A DNA stretch of 64,000 nucleotides from Chloroflexi bacterium CFX6 (lineage in GTDB: Bacteria > Chloroflexota > Anaerolineae > Anaerolineales > Villigracilaceae), in assembly GCA_030263595.1 (NCBI GenBank), contig SZPG01000010.1, positions 28,683 to 92,682 on the forward strand, read 5' to 3'. Below the pieces are notes generated by a model. The model ran no database searches and was not told the DNA's origin. It was given only the letters and a program-made list of their open reading frames with translations. The position numbers were made by a program, and so were the translations under genes. This document shows, one piece after another, positions 16,684-25,471 of the stretch. Position 1 is the first letter of the stretch; the number at the start of each line of letters is the position of its first letter.

Positions 16684-18003
16684 CTACCCGGTTTCGGAGG
16701 TTTCTTCGGTCGTTCCCCCTGTGGAAGCGTCGGGAGCGTCCTGTCCCTCGGCGGGTTTCGATTCGTCGCTGGCAGTTTCTTCGTGTTCCATCGAGTCGAG
16801 TTCGGCGGTCATCAATTTGAAGTCCTTGTCGGCGAAGGCGGCGGAATCCACCTTGCGCAGGCTCAAACCGATGCGGTGCTGTTCCGGGTCAATGCGGATG
16901 ACGCGCAGGCTTTTGACGTCGCCCTCTTTGAGGACTTCCTTGGGATGTTCGATGCGGCTCTCGGAGATCTCGGAGATGTGGATGAGTCCTTCGATGTCGC
17001 CTTCGAGGCGGGCGAACGCGCCGAATTTGGTCAGGCGGGTGATGACGCCCTCGACCAACTGCCCGACGCTGTATTTTTCCAGGCGTTCCTTCCAGGGATC
17101 GTTCAACAGGGCGCGGATGGAGAGACCGATGCGCTTCTTTTCGCGGTCAATGTTGATGACCTTGACCCTGACCTCCTGCCCCACTTCGAGCGCCTCGCGC
17201 GGATGTTCGATGTGATCCCAGGAAATTTCGGAAAGGTGCACGAGGCCGTCGGCGCCGTTGACGTTGATGAACGCCCCGAAGGTGGCAAGACTGGTGACGC
17301 GCCCGGTGTACACCTCGCCCTCCTGCAATTCCTCCAGCACGCGTTCCTTGATGGATTGGCGCGTCTCCGCGGTGGCGGCTTTTTCGGAGAGAATGAGGCG
17401 GCGGCGTTCGCGATCCACCTCGATCACGCGCACAGAGATGGGCTGTCCGACCATTTTTTGCCAGCGTTGTTCGGGGGTGTCGCCGATGGATTGCGTGCGG
17501 CGGAGCGCGCTGATCTGCGAGGACGGCACAAACCCGCGCAGTCCCTCCACCGAAACGATCAACCCGCCCTTGTTGAAGCCGATGATCTTGCTTTCGATCA
17601 CATTGCTCTCTTCGAGCATTTTTTCGACGTTATCCCAGGAGATCTGCTCCTGCGCGCGTTTGAGGGAGAGAACGACGTTGCCGTTGGCGTCCTCCGGGCT
17701 GATCACATACACGTAAACTTCCTGCCCGACTTCCAACGCTTCGCGCTCCTTAGCCGACAACTGCTCCAATTCCTTGCCCGACACCAACCCCTCGGACTTC
17801 GCGCCGATGCTGACGAGGATCTGCGATGGGGTGACGCTCGCAATATGCCCCTTGCGGATCTCGCCCGCCTGGGGCAGATCAATGTTAAGTTCCTGCTCCT
17901 TGAGCAGGGATTCCATCGTTAGATTGTTGCTGTTGCTGGATTGCTCTCCCTGCGGTTTGGGATCGCTCCCCTGAGCGGGCAGGGTCTGATTAGGTTCTGT
18001 CAC
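16684..18003 (-). CDS. rpsA: 30S ribosomal protein S1 (four S1 domains)
   Basis: A 439-residue protein with four S1 RNA-binding domains at about residues 65-135, 150-220, 235-305 and 322-392. The third and fourth contain the classic GFINVNG- and GAFARLEG-type strands followed by GLVHLSEIS and GLIHISEIS. Four domains rather than six is usual outside Proteobacteria. The N-terminus (about 1-45) is polar and Gln/Ser-rich and the C-terminus is acidic and Thr-rich; both are probably disordered. It binds mRNA on the small subunit during initiation. It is monocistronic, with its own terminator. Confidence 0.92.
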   Translation of the reverse strand: MTEPNQTLPAQGSDPKPQGEQSSNSNNLTMESLLKEQELNIDLPQAGEIRKGHIASVTPSQILVSIGAKSEGLVSGKELEQLSAKEREALEVGQEVYVYVISPEDANGNVVLSLKRAQEQISWDNVEKMLEESNVIESKIIGFNKGGLIVSVEGLRGFVPSSQISALRRTQSIGDTPEQRWQKMVGQPISVRVIEVDRERRRLILSEKAATAETRQSIKERVLEELQEGEVYTGRVTSLATFGAFINVNGADGLVHLSEISWDHIEHPREALEVGQEVRVKVINIDREKKRIGLSIRALLNDPWKERLEKYSVGQLVEGVITRLTKFGAFARLEGDIEGLIHISEISESRIEHPKEVLKEGDVKSLRVIRIDPEQHRIGLSLRKVDSAAFADKDFKLMTAELDSMEHEETASDESKPAEGQDAPDASTGGTTEETSETG

Positions 18004-18313
18004 TTGAAACTCCGGTTACGAAAAATGTAAGTGGCATTATACAAGCGAAACAGGAAGTTTGCAACCCTGATGCGTCACACAACGGCTTCCTCGAAGTCAA
18101 GGCTCAAGGCTTATCGGCGCACGGATTATTCGCCTTTCACGGATTTTTTCCGTTCTTCGAGAAACGTAAAAGGGTCGGCGCAAATGGGCGGATTCTCATT
18201 CGACTTTTCGAAAGCCCTGCATTTGCAAAAAGAACGCGCATCGAACGGAAAGCGACAGGCTTCGTCAGGATTTTGATTCACGCGTTATAATCGCAATTCG
18301 GAGTTGATACCTG
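18004..18313. other. Divergent intergenic region between rpsA and chlD
   Basis: This 310-base gap carries the upstream regions of rpsA (minus) and the ChlI-like gene (plus). A TATAAT is at 18286-18291, which would start the plus transcript about 16 bases before the ATG at 18314. An 81-codon frame at 18031-18276 has no ribosome-binding site or family likeness, and I regard it as chance. Confidence 0.5.
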
Positions 18314-19414
18314 ATGCCACCCATTTTTCCCTTTACAGCCATCGTAGGACAGGAGCGCATGAAACGCGCGCTCATTTTGAATGCCGTTGACACGCGCATC
18401 GGCGGCGTGTTGATCCGCGGCGAACGCGGCACTGCCAAATCCACTGCGGCGCGCGCGCTTGCAGCCCTGCTGCCCAAGGTCAGGGTCGTGGATGATTGCC
18501 GCTTCGGCTGCGATCCCGACAAGCCAAACAGTTGGTGCACCGAGTGCAAGGAGCGGTTCGAGGGAAAACAGGAAGTCCCGTTCCACGTCCGCACTACGTC
18601 CTTTGTGAACCTGCCCGTCTCAGCCACGGAAGATCGCGTGGTCGGCACGCTCGACATCGAGCAGGCGATCCAGAAGGGCGAGCGTCACTTCGAACCCGGC
18701 GTCCTGGCGGGCGCAAATCGCGGGCTTCTCTACATTGACGAAGTGAACCTGCTCGACGATCACGTGGTGGACGTCCTGCTGGACTCCGCGGCGATGGGCG
18801 TGAACGTGGTCGAACGCGAAGGCATTTCCTTCTCCCATCCCGCCCGCTTCATCCTCGTCGGGACGATGAATCCCGAAGAGGGGGAACTCCGCCCCCAATT
18901 GCTGGATCGCTTCGCCCTCTCCGTGGACATCGTGGGCATTCGCGAGGCGCGTGAACGCGTGATGATCATGGAGCGCAACATCGCCTTCGAACAGGATTCG
19001 GAAGCCTTCCGTCAACAGTGGATGCCGAGGGAACAGGAACTCTCGCGCCAGATCGAGCGCGGGCGCGAACTTATCGGGCAGGTCACACACACCAGCCGCG
19101 ACCTGCTCTCCATCGCCGCGCTGACCGCTTCGTTGAACGTTGACGGTCACCGCGCGGACCTGGTCATCCTCAAAGCCGCGCGCGCCCAGGCGGCCTTCGA
19201 GGGCCGCACCAAGATCAACGATCACGACATCGCGCTTGCGGCGGAACTGGCTCTCCCTCATCGCATCAAGCGGACTCCCTTCCAGCAGGCGGAGATGACA
19301 ACCGAGCAGTTGCAGGAACGCATCGAACAGCTGGCAGGCCAGTCGGTCCCGAATGAAGCGGAAGCGGACGAGTCCGAATCCCAGCAAAGCAAGTCCGAGG
19401 AAAAAAAAACTTAA
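18314..19414 (+). CDS. Mg/Co-chelatase ChlI-like AAA+ ATPase; N-terminal part of a frameshifted chlD
   Basis: A 366-residue AAA+ protein of the magnesium/cobalt chelatase family. Walker A is GERGTAKST (36-44), Walker B is LLYIDEVNLLDD, and the sensor region is LVGTMNPEEGELRPQLLDRF. A four-Cys cluster (C62, C66, C75, C78) suggests a small zinc or Fe-S site. The C-terminal lid domain ends near residue 330, followed by an acidic/Gln linker. The frame stops at TAA right after nine consecutive A residues (19401-19409). The -1 frame continues openly into the VWA gene, so this is probably the short product of a single chlD gene. The complex inserts Mg or Co into a tetrapyrrole, using ATP. Confidence 0.9.
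   Translation: MPPIFPFTAIVGQERMKRALILNAVDTRIGGVLIRGERGTAKSTAARALAALLPKVRVVDDCRFGCDPDKPNSWCTECKERFEGKQEVPFHVRTTSFVNLPVSATEDRVVGTLDIEQAIQKGERHFEPGVLAGANRGLLYIDEVNLLDDHVVDVLLDSAAMGVNVVEREGISFSHPARFILVGTMNPEEGELRPQLLDRFALSVDIVGIREARERVMIMERNIAFEQDSEAFRQQWMPREQELSRQIERGRELIGQVTHTSRDLLSIAALTASLNVDGHRADLVILKAARAQAAFEGRTKINDHDIALAAELALPHRIKRTPFQQAEMTTEQLQERIEQLAGQSVPNEAEADESESQQSKSEEKKT
19401..19414 (+). other. Candidate -1 programmed frameshift site
   Basis: In frame, the end of the ChlI-like gene reads GAG GAA AAA AAA ACT TAA. The run of nine A gives the heptamer A-AAA-AAA, on which tRNA-Lys can slip back one base, two codons before the stop. After slipping, the frame reads AAC TTA AAA CTC GAG GAT GAA and goes on without a stop through the VWA domain to 20373, giving about 686 residues. 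Transcriptional slippage on the A run would have the same effect. Confidence 0.75.
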
Positions 19415-19464
19415 AACTCGAGGATGAACGCGAGGAGGGTCCGCAGGAGGGCAAGCCCGAACCG

Positions 19465-20373
19465 ATGAAACAGGACGTGTTTGCGAACACATCCGCCAAT
19501 TGGTGGGAGGGCGGACAGAAGGTCAAACCTGGCGAAAAGTTCCAGCCGCGCAAGTTGAACACCCCGCTCGATAAATTAGCCCGCAAACACGCGGGCAGGC
19601 GTTCATTGACGAAGACCGAACGCAAACACGGACGTTACATCAAGGCGCGTCCCGCCGGTAAACGGAAGGACGACATCGCCTTCGACGCGACTTTCCGCGC
19701 CGCCGCGCCTTATCAAAAGAAGCGCACCGAAAAAAGAAAACGTCTTGCCTTTGCAATCGAATCGTCCGATTTGCAGCGCAAGGTGCGAGTCAAACGCGTG
19801 GCGAATTTGGTTTTGTTCTTGGTGGACGCCTCGTGGTCCATGGCGGTTGCGGAGCGGATGAACGCGACCAAGGGCGCGATCCTGTCCCTGTTGACGGATG
19901 CGTATCAACGCCGCGACCGGGTCGGGCTGATCGTCTTCCAAAAGGACCGCGCCACGCTCGTGTTGCCCCCGACCAACTCCGTGCAGCTCGCGCAACGCGC
20001 GCTGATGGATATTCCCGTCGGCGGGAAAACCCCGCTTTCCGCCGGGCTGCTCCTCGCCGCGGACGTGCTGCACCAGGAAAAAATTCATCATCCCGACATC
20101 GAGCCGCTGCTGATCGTATTGACCGACGGCGCGGGGAACGTGTCCATCGGCGCGCTGCCCCCGCAGGAAGAGTCCTATCGTTTCGCGGAAATGATCGTGC
20201 ACGAAAAGGTCAAAAGCGTGGTCATCAACATGGAGCACGCCGCCTTCGACCAGGGCCTCGCCCAACAACTGGCGAACCATCTCAAAGCGCCGTGTTACGC
20301 GTTGAGCGAATTGAAAGCCGAGAACCTGTATCACGCCGTGAAGGATGAGATGACGAGACCGATGAAGAAGTGA
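19465..20373 (+). CDS. VWA-domain C-terminal part of ChlD-type chelatase subunit
   Basis: As a separate ORF this is 302 residues, starting at ATG 19465. The same frame is open upstream to 19399 and encodes an acidic linker (EDEREEGPQEGKPEP), which argues that it is normally read as a fusion with the AAA part. The integrin-I/VWA domain spans about 112-300. Its MIDAS motif is DASWS (121-125), with the later TPLSAG threonine and the TDGAGN aspartate. ChlD-type subunits bind the catalytic subunit through this metal site. The pair, with no catalytic ChlH/CobN in the window, could serve cobalt or magnesium insertion. Confidence 0.88.
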   Translation: MKQDVFANTSANWWEGGQKVKPGEKFQPRKLNTPLDKLARKHAGRRSLTKTERKHGRYIKARPAGKRKDDIAFDATFRAAAPYQKKRTEKRKRLAFAIESSDLQRKVRVKRVANLVLFLVDASWSMAVAERMNATKGAILSLLTDAYQRRDRVGLIVFQKDRATLVLPPTNSVQLAQRALMDIPVGGKTPLSAGLLLAADVLHQEKIHHPDIEPLLIVLTDGAGNVSIGALPPQEESYRFAEMIVHEKVKSVVINMEHAAFDQGLAQQLANHLKAPCYALSELKAENLYHAVKDEMTRPMKK

Positions 20374-20388
20374 GCGAGAAAAACCTTC

Positions 20389-20952
20389 TCACCTCGGCGC
20401 TTCCGCCGCGAGCAGGGCTAGGATTTCCTCGGTCTTCATCACCCTTCCATAGGACTTCAACGCGGCGAGAAACGACTTATGCGCCAGTTCCGCAGGGATG
20501 ACCGTCCCGCCGTAGTTCAGGTCGCGCGTCGCGCAGGCGTCCTCCGCGACCAGGATTTGAAACCCCAGGTCCGACGCGGCGCGGGCGGTCGCATCCACGC
20601 ATAGATGCGTCATCATCCCGCAGACGACGACGCGCTCGATCCCCCACTCGTTCAACATTTCCAGCAGGTTCGTCCCACGGAAGGCGTTGGGATAATGCTT
20701 GTAGATGATCGGCTCCCCCTCGAAGTGCGCGACCGAATCGTGAATATCCGAACCGCTGTCCCCCTTGATGAAAAAAGCCGCTGCGGGATCCAGTGAAATG
20801 TGCTGAATGTGGACGTGATGCCCGCCGTGTTCGCGGAAACATTGAAGCAATTGATACGCGTTCCGCGCGGCTTCCAGCGGGTTGACGAGCGGAAACTTCC
20901 CACCGGGAAAATAGTCGTTCTGGATGTCAATGACGAGGAGGGCGGTCTTCAT
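20389..20952 (-). CDS. Isochorismatase-family cysteine hydrolase
   Basis: A 187-residue cysteine hydrolase. The triad is D9 in LLVIDIQNDYF, K85 in IYKHYPNAFRGT and C118 in GMMTHLCVDATAR, including the cis-peptide motif just before the cysteine. The family includes nicotinamidases, N-carbamoylsarcosine amidases and isochorismatases. The cysteine here excludes true isochorismatase, which lacks it. An amide such as nicotinamide, ureidoacrylate or N-carbamoyl amine is the likely substrate. It converges with the chlD gene. Confidence 0.9.
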   Translation of the reverse strand: MKTALLVIDIQNDYFPGGKFPLVNPLEAARNAYQLLQCFREHGGHHVHIQHISLDPAAAFFIKGDSGSDIHDSVAHFEGEPIIYKHYPNAFRGTNLLEMLNEWGIERVVVCGMMTHLCVDATARAASDLGFQILVAEDACATRDLNYGGTVIPAELAHKSFLAALKSYGRVMKTEEILALLAAEAPR

Positions 20953-21097
20953 AAGGATCCTCTTTCAACGTCCAAGTATACACGCGGACGGGCGCGCCCG
21001 CCCAACACAGCATCCATTTTTCAGGTAGAATTGTCTCCACGCGTCAGGTGGAACAAACATTCATCCGCGCGTGTCTAATGGAAACAAGGAAAACCCC

Positions 21098-22288
21098 ATG
21101 CTGAATCGAACACCACCCAACAGACCCCCCAGCACGTCGAACGTGATCAAATCCTATCGCAAGAGGCGAATGCAAAGGGGTCCGCTTCTGGTCTATGGAG
21201 CCATTGCGCTGGTCGTCGTCGGCGTGATCCTGCTCGTCGTCTGGCTGATGGGACCGGGACAGCCGCTCGGCGCGATGTTCGCCACCGATACCCCCACCGT
21301 CACCGTGACCTCCACGCCCACCAACACAACCACACCCACGGCAACAGCGACCATCACAGAAACACCCACAGTCACATTCACGCCCACACCTTCCGAACCA
21401 TTCCCATATACGATCCAGGAAGGCGATACGCTTCCCGCCCTCGCCGAAAGATTCAATCTCGGCGATGATGGCGTGCTTCTCATCCTCGATTACAACCCGG
21501 TCATTCTCGAAAACGACGGCATCTACTTCGTGGGACAGACGATCATCATCCCGCCTCCGGGAACCCAGCGCGCGACAGCGACCCCCATCCCAGCCAATCT
21601 CCCGCGCGGCACGCGGATCGAATACAGCGTCCTGCCCGGCGACACACTCGCAGGCATCGCCGCCAAATTCAACAGCCGCGTGGACGACATCATCGCGGCG
21701 AACGACCTCGAGGACGCCAACGCCCTTCTGGTCGGACAAGTCCTGCAAATCCCCGCCAATCTCGTGACCGCGACCGCGACGCTTCCTCCCACATCCACGC
21801 CTGTCACTCCCACCGTGGCTGGACAGCCAACCCAAGCCGCCACCGCTTCGACCGGCGCCTCCACAACCTGCCCGGTCACGGAGAACGCCGCCTTCGTCAC
21901 CGAATTGCAGACGCTCATCAACAACGCCCGAACCAGCAATAACCTGTCCGCGTTGAACGTCAACCAGCGGCTCGCCGCTGCCGCGCAGGCACATGCGGTT
22001 GACATGCTCTGCAACAACTACCTCAGCCACGTCGGTCTGGACGGTTCCACGCCGCAATCGCGCGTCGCCGCGCAGGGATACGCCGCCACCCTCGCGCTGG
22101 AGGACATCTACGCCCTGCATCCCGCCTACGGCATCAACGCGCAAGCCGCCTTCAACTGGTGGATGAACGATCCCGCCCACCGCGCGGACATCCTCAACGC
22201 GGAAACGACGGAATTCGGCATCGCATACGTCGAAAACGAGGACAGCCTGCTCGGCGCCTACTTCGTCCTCGTATCCGCCAAACCGTAG
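21098..22288 (+). CDS. Membrane-anchored protein with two LysM domains and a CAP/SCP domain
   Basis: A 396-residue surface protein. After a basic cytoplasmic start there is one membrane segment (about 31-52) and a Thr/Pro linker (66-100). A first LysM follows (about 103-153, YTIQEGDTLPALAERF), then a second (about 175-220, YSVLPGDTLAGIAAKF), another linker and a CAP domain (about 262-396). CAP motifs include AAQAHAVDMLCNNYLSHVG and WWMNDPAHRADILN. LysM anchors to peptidoglycan; bacterial CAP domains are of unknown or lytic function. I prefer the ATG at 21098 (AAGGA before it) over a GTG at 21071. Confidence 0.88.
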   Translation: MLNRTPPNRPPSTSNVIKSYRKRRMQRGPLLVYGAIALVVVGVILLVVWLMGPGQPLGAMFATDTPTVTVTSTPTNTTTPTATATITETPTVTFTPTPSEPFPYTIQEGDTLPALAERFNLGDDGVLLILDYNPVILENDGIYFVGQTIIIPPPGTQRATATPIPANLPRGTRIEYSVLPGDTLAGIAAKFNSRVDDIIAANDLEDANALLVGQVLQIPANLVTATATLPPTSTPVTPTVAGQPTQAATASTGASTTCPVTENAAFVTELQTLINNARTSNNLSALNVNQRLAAAAQAHAVDMLCNNYLSHVGLDGSTPQSRVAAQGYAATLALEDIYALHPAYGINAQAAFNWWMNDPAHRADILNAETTEFGIAYVENEDSLLGAYFVLVSAKP

Positions 22289-22450
22289 GTTCCTGGTCAT
22301 TCCCCACATCCCGCGCGTATGGCGCATTATGGGAAATCACCGATGGGTTTTTCTGGACAAATCGAGGAGCCTCATGTAAAATAACGCTCCTGTGGCGGAA
22401 AAGACGACCGCCGCTTCATTTTGAAAAGCAGGAATTTTCGGAGGAAGACC

Positions 22451-22717
22451 TTGGCAAACATCAACTCTCAGATCAAACGGAACAGGCAGAACGAAAAACG
22501 CCGCCTGCGCAATCGCATCGCGCGCGGCTCCGCCCGCACTGCCGTCAACAAAGCGCGCGCCGCATTCGAGGCGAATTCACCCGAAACCCGGGAAGAAGTA
22601 ATGAAGGCGATCAGCGCGCTCGATAAAGCCGCCGAACAGGGCGTGATCCACAAGAACAACGCCGCGCGCCGCAAAAGCCGCCTGATGAAGAAACTCGCAT
22701 CGCTCAAGACGGAATAG
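22451..22717 (+). CDS. rpsT: 30S ribosomal protein S20
   Basis: An 88-residue basic helical protein that binds 16S rRNA. The N-terminus ANINSQIKRNRQNEKRR and the C-terminus HKNNAARRKSRLMKKL are diagnostic. The start is TTG at 22451, preceded by GGAGGAAGACC. The in-frame ATG at 22421 would add ten residues foreign to the family and leave the Shine-Dalgarno inside the gene. It has its own terminator. Confidence 0.95.
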   Translation: MANINSQIKRNRQNEKRRLRNRIARGSARTAVNKARAAFEANSPETREEVMKAISALDKAAEQGVIHKNNAARRKSRLMKKLASLKTE

Positions 22718-22741
22718 GCGGTTACCCTGGCGTACGAGATC

Positions 22742-22771
22742 GCGGGAGTCTTTCGACTCCCGCTTTTGTTT
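22742..22771 (+). terminator. Terminator of rpsT
   Basis: A perfect 9-bp stem, GCGGGAGTC / GACTCCCGC, has a TTTC loop and is followed by TTTTGTTT. It is a classic intrinsic terminator 24 bases after the rpsT stop. Confidence 0.93.
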
Positions 22772-22831
22772 AACGCGCTGCGGTTGTGGCATAATCAACG
22801 CATAGCACAGACCCATGAGGATTTTCTCTCC

Positions 22832-23776
22832 ATGAAAAAAATAACCGCCACCTTGCTCGTTCTTCTCGCCCTGCTCTCTGCGTGCGCGCCCGCCGCGTCG
22901 CAGGAAACAATCACGTTGAAGATCGCCGTCCTGCCGATCATTGACACGCTTCCCATGTACGTCGCGCAACAGGAGGGACTATTCGCCAGGCACAACGTCA
23001 ACGTCGAGTTCGTCCCCGTCGCTTCCGCGCCCGAACGCGATCAATTGCTCGCCGCAGGCCAGGCGGACGGCGCGGTCAACGAAACGCTCGCCGTGATGCT
23101 CTTCAACAGGGAAACCATCCAAATGCAGGCGGTGCGCTACGCGCTTCGTCCCGCGCCGGGCTACGGACATTTCTTCATTATCGCTTCGGGTCAGAGCGGC
23201 ATTACCTCTGTTGACGGGTTGAAGGGCGTCGAGATCGGCGTCTCGCAAGGGACGGTGATCGAATACGTCACCGAGCGCCTCCTGCAAGCCGAAGGCTTCA
23301 CCGCCGACGAGATCAAAACCATCGCCGTGCCGAAGATCCCCGACCGCATGTCCCTGCTGGCTTCGGGCGAGTTGCAGGCGGGCGTCATGCCCGATCCGCT
23401 CGCGTCGCTGGTCGTGGCGCAGGGCGGTGTGATCGTGGCGGACGATTCGACTCATCCCGAATACGGCTTCAGCGTCATCTCCTTCCGCAAGGCTGTGATT
23501 GATGAAAATCTCGAAGCGGTCAAAGGTTTCCTTGCCGCCATCGAAGAAGCGACGTCCGCGCTCAACGCCGACCCCGCGAAATACAAAAATGTTCTGAGCG
23601 AACAGAACCTCGTTCCGCCGCCTCTACTGGAAACCTATCAGACGCCGCCCTTCCCCTCGGCTGGCGTGCCAACCGTCGAGGAATGGAACGACGCGTTGAA
23701 CTGGTTGAAGGAAAAAGGGATATTGACCGTTGACGTCTCCTACGCGGACTCGGTCAACGCCTCGCTTCTTCCTTAA
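22832..23776 (+). CDS. ABC transporter substrate-binding lipoprotein (NMT1/SsuA-like)
   Basis: A 314-residue lipoprotein with the lipobox LLSAC (C18). The mature part is a periplasmic-binding-protein type II fold of the NMT1/THI5/SsuA group. It starts LKIAVLPIIDTLPMYVAQ, with GLKGVEIGVSQGTVIEYV in the hinge region. Such proteins bind small molecules such as sulfonates, pyrimidine precursors or nitrate-like anions; the ligand cannot be read from the sequence. It is followed by the ATPase and permease genes of the same importer. The ATG at 22832 is chosen because it begins the signal peptide. Confidence 0.9.
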   Translation: MKKITATLLVLLALLSACAPAASQETITLKIAVLPIIDTLPMYVAQQEGLFARHNVNVEFVPVASAPERDQLLAAGQADGAVNETLAVMLFNRETIQMQAVRYALRPAPGYGHFFIIASGQSGITSVDGLKGVEIGVSQGTVIEYVTERLLQAEGFTADEIKTIAVPKIPDRMSLLASGELQAGVMPDPLASLVVAQGGVIVADDSTHPEYGFSVISFRKAVIDENLEAVKGFLAAIEEATSALNADPAKYKNVLSEQNLVPPPLLETYQTPPFPSAGVPTVEEWNDALNWLKEKGILTVDVSYADSVNASLLP

Positions 23777-23805
23777 CTGGAAGTTGATCCCGCCACCCAT
23801 CCCGC

Positions 23806-23859
23806 ATCGTACCGTGAGGTTTATCTCGCAAGGGGGCGACATGAATGTCGCGGTACGAT
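23806..23859. repeat. C-family dispersed repeat, copy 1
   Basis: ATCGTACCG at the left end and CGGTACGAT at the right end are inverted. GCGACATGAATGTCGC, itself a hairpin, lies next to the right end. Related copies are at 41369-41418 and 49841-49902. The element lies just before the ABC ATPase gene. Confidence 0.65.
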
Positions 23860-23869
23860 TCGCCCCGAT

Positions 23870-24637
23870 ATGATTCGAGTTCGTTCGCTTACCTTTGGTT
23901 ATCCACAACAACCGCCCATCTTCCAAGCCTTCGATTGGACAGTGGAGCGCGGCGAGACATGGGCGGTCATCGGATCATCGGGTTGCGGGAAGACCAGCCT
24001 GCTTTATCTGCTGGCAGGCTTGCTGAAACCAACCAGCGGGGAAATTTTGATCGAAGGCGAAGCCATCTCCCGTCCGCGTCCCGGTACGGGCTTGATCTTG
24101 CAGGAGTACGGTTTGCTTCCGTGGTCAACCGTCAGACAGAATGCGGAATTGGGATTGCGCGTCCGCAATTTCTACGGACCCGATGGAATGCACGCGCCGC
24201 AGAGTCATCAAAGGACACAAAACGTCATGCCGTGGCTGGAACGATTGGGCATCGCGCATCTCGCCGACAAATATCCGTCCCAAATTTCAGGCGGGGAACG
24301 CCAGCGCACTGCCATCGCCCGAACCCTCGCCTTGCGCCCCGACATCCTGCTCATGGACGAACCTTTCTCCTCGCTCGACGCGGTCATACGCGAAGACCTG
24401 CAATCGCTGACGTTGGAACTGTGCGAAGAACAGGGCATCACCCTGATCATGGTCACGCACGCCATCGAGGAGGCGGCGGTCCTGGGGAGGAAGATTCTGA
24501 TGCTGGGTCAACCGCCGAATACGAAGCCGGGCATCTTCGAGAATCAAAACGCGGGGAACGCCGAATATCGGGGGACAAAAGAATATCTTGAGATGTGCAA
24601 GACCCTGCGGAGGGAACTGAACGATGAAACGCCGTGA
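23870..24637 (+). CDS. ABC transporter ATP-binding protein (NitT/TauT type)
   Basis: A 255-residue ABC ATPase. Walker A is GSSGCGKTS, the Q-loop is LILQEYGLLPW, the signature is ISGGERQR, Walker B is ILLMDEPFSSLD, and the switch His lies in MVTHAIEEAAVLG. The LPW after the Q-loop is typical of the nitrate/taurine/sulfonate importers, matching the upstream binding protein. The 3' end overlaps the permease gene by 14 bases, so the two are coupled. Confidence 0.95.
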   Translation: MIRVRSLTFGYPQQPPIFQAFDWTVERGETWAVIGSSGCGKTSLLYLLAGLLKPTSGEILIEGEAISRPRPGTGLILQEYGLLPWSTVRQNAELGLRVRNFYGPDGMHAPQSHQRTQNVMPWLERLGIAHLADKYPSQISGGERQRTAIARTLALRPDILLMDEPFSSLDAVIREDLQSLTLELCEEQGITLIMVTHAIEEAAVLGRKILMLGQPPNTKPGIFENQNAGNAEYRGTKEYLEMCKTLRRELNDETP

Positions 24638-25364
24638 CGTCCTGCTGGCTGCATTGGGGCTGTTCATACTCTGGCAGATCATCGCCATGCTGGTGAATCG
24701 TCCCATCTTGCCGACGCCCATCGTCGTGACCCGGGTCTTTTTCAGCGAATTGACGCGCGGACTCGCCGATCACGCTCTTGCCAGCCTGTGGCGCGTGGTG
24801 GCGGGGACGATGCTCTCGGTGTTGACGGCGGTCCCTGCGGGGCTGGGGATCGGCGGGTCCGCGCGGCTGAACCGTTTCGTCTCTCCGGTCATATATTTGT
24901 TGTATCCGATTCCCAAAGTCGTCTTTGTGCCGGTCATCCTGTTGTTTTTGGGGATCGGCGACGCGGCGAAGATCACGATCATCTTTTTGATCTTGTTCTT
25001 CCAGATCGTCGTCCTGGTCAGGGACCAGGCTGCCGCGCTGCCGCCGCAATTGTTCCAGAGCCTGCGCAGTCTGGGAGCGGGACGGCGCGCCTTGTTTCGT
25101 TTTGTGTATCTGCCCGCGAGTCTGCCCGCCATATTGACCGCGCTGCGCCAGTCGGTTGGGACGGCGGTCGCCGTGTTATATATCGCCGAGTTGTTCGCCA
25201 CCACGCGCGGACTTGGTTATTACATTTATTACAACGGAAGCACGCTCTTGAATTATCCCGCCATGTACGCGGGCGTGATCGCCATGTCCTTGTTGGGGCT
25301 GGGTTTGTATTTCACCGTGGATTGGATGGAGCGCATATTATGTCCGTGGAAGTTTGTTGGTTAG
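24624..25364 (+). CDS. ABC transporter permease (NitT/TauT type)
   Basis: A 246-residue inner-membrane protein with about six helices and the BPD_transp_1 domain. The coupling EAA-type loop is SLRSLGAGRRALFRFVYLPA, ending in the usual LP-x-x-L pattern. It completes the importer with the binding protein at 22832 and the ATPase at 23870. It starts inside the ATPase gene. Confidence 0.93.
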   Translation: MKRRDVLLAALGLFILWQIIAMLVNRPILPTPIVVTRVFFSELTRGLADHALASLWRVVAGTMLSVLTAVPAGLGIGGSARLNRFVSPVIYLLYPIPKVVFVPVILLFLGIGDAAKITIIFLILFFQIVVLVRDQAAALPPQLFQSLRSLGAGRRALFRFVYLPASLPAILTALRQSVGTAVAVLYIAELFATTRGLGYYIYYNGSTLLNYPAMYAGVIAMSLLGLGLYFTVDWMERILCPWKFVG

Positions 25365-25367
25365 TCG

Positions 25368-25463
25368 GAGAGTCTGATAGTCGAAGAGTCGAAGAGTCGG
25401 ATAGTCGGATAGTCGGAGAGTCTGATAGTCGAAGAGTCTGATAGTCGGATGGTCTGATAGTCA
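25368..25463. repeat. Twelve-unit 8-bp tandem repeat
   Basis: Directly after the permease stop there are twelve contiguous 8-base units of the consensus GATAGTCG/GAGAGTCT, with variation at positions 1-4 and 8. It has no spacers and no coding frame. It looks like a slippage-prone minisatellite. Confidence 0.85.
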
Positions 25464-25471
25464 ATGGTCTT

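Noticed and set aside
16633..17922. 429-codon plus-strand ORF over rpsA
   Set aside because: It is the antisense of a clear S1-domain gene, is low in complexity and resembles no family.
18031..18276. 81-codon plus-strand ORF between rpsA and chlD
   Set aside because: It has no ribosome-binding site or family likeness, and it lies in a promoter-type gap.
21044..22327. 427-codon minus-strand ORF over the LysM/CAP gene
   Set aside because: The protein is Gly/Arg/Asp-biased shadow sequence of a well-supported gene in the other strand.
22421..22450. ATG start for rpsT at 22421
   Set aside because: It would put the GGAGGAAG ribosome-binding site inside the gene and add residues foreign to S20; TTG 22451 fits.
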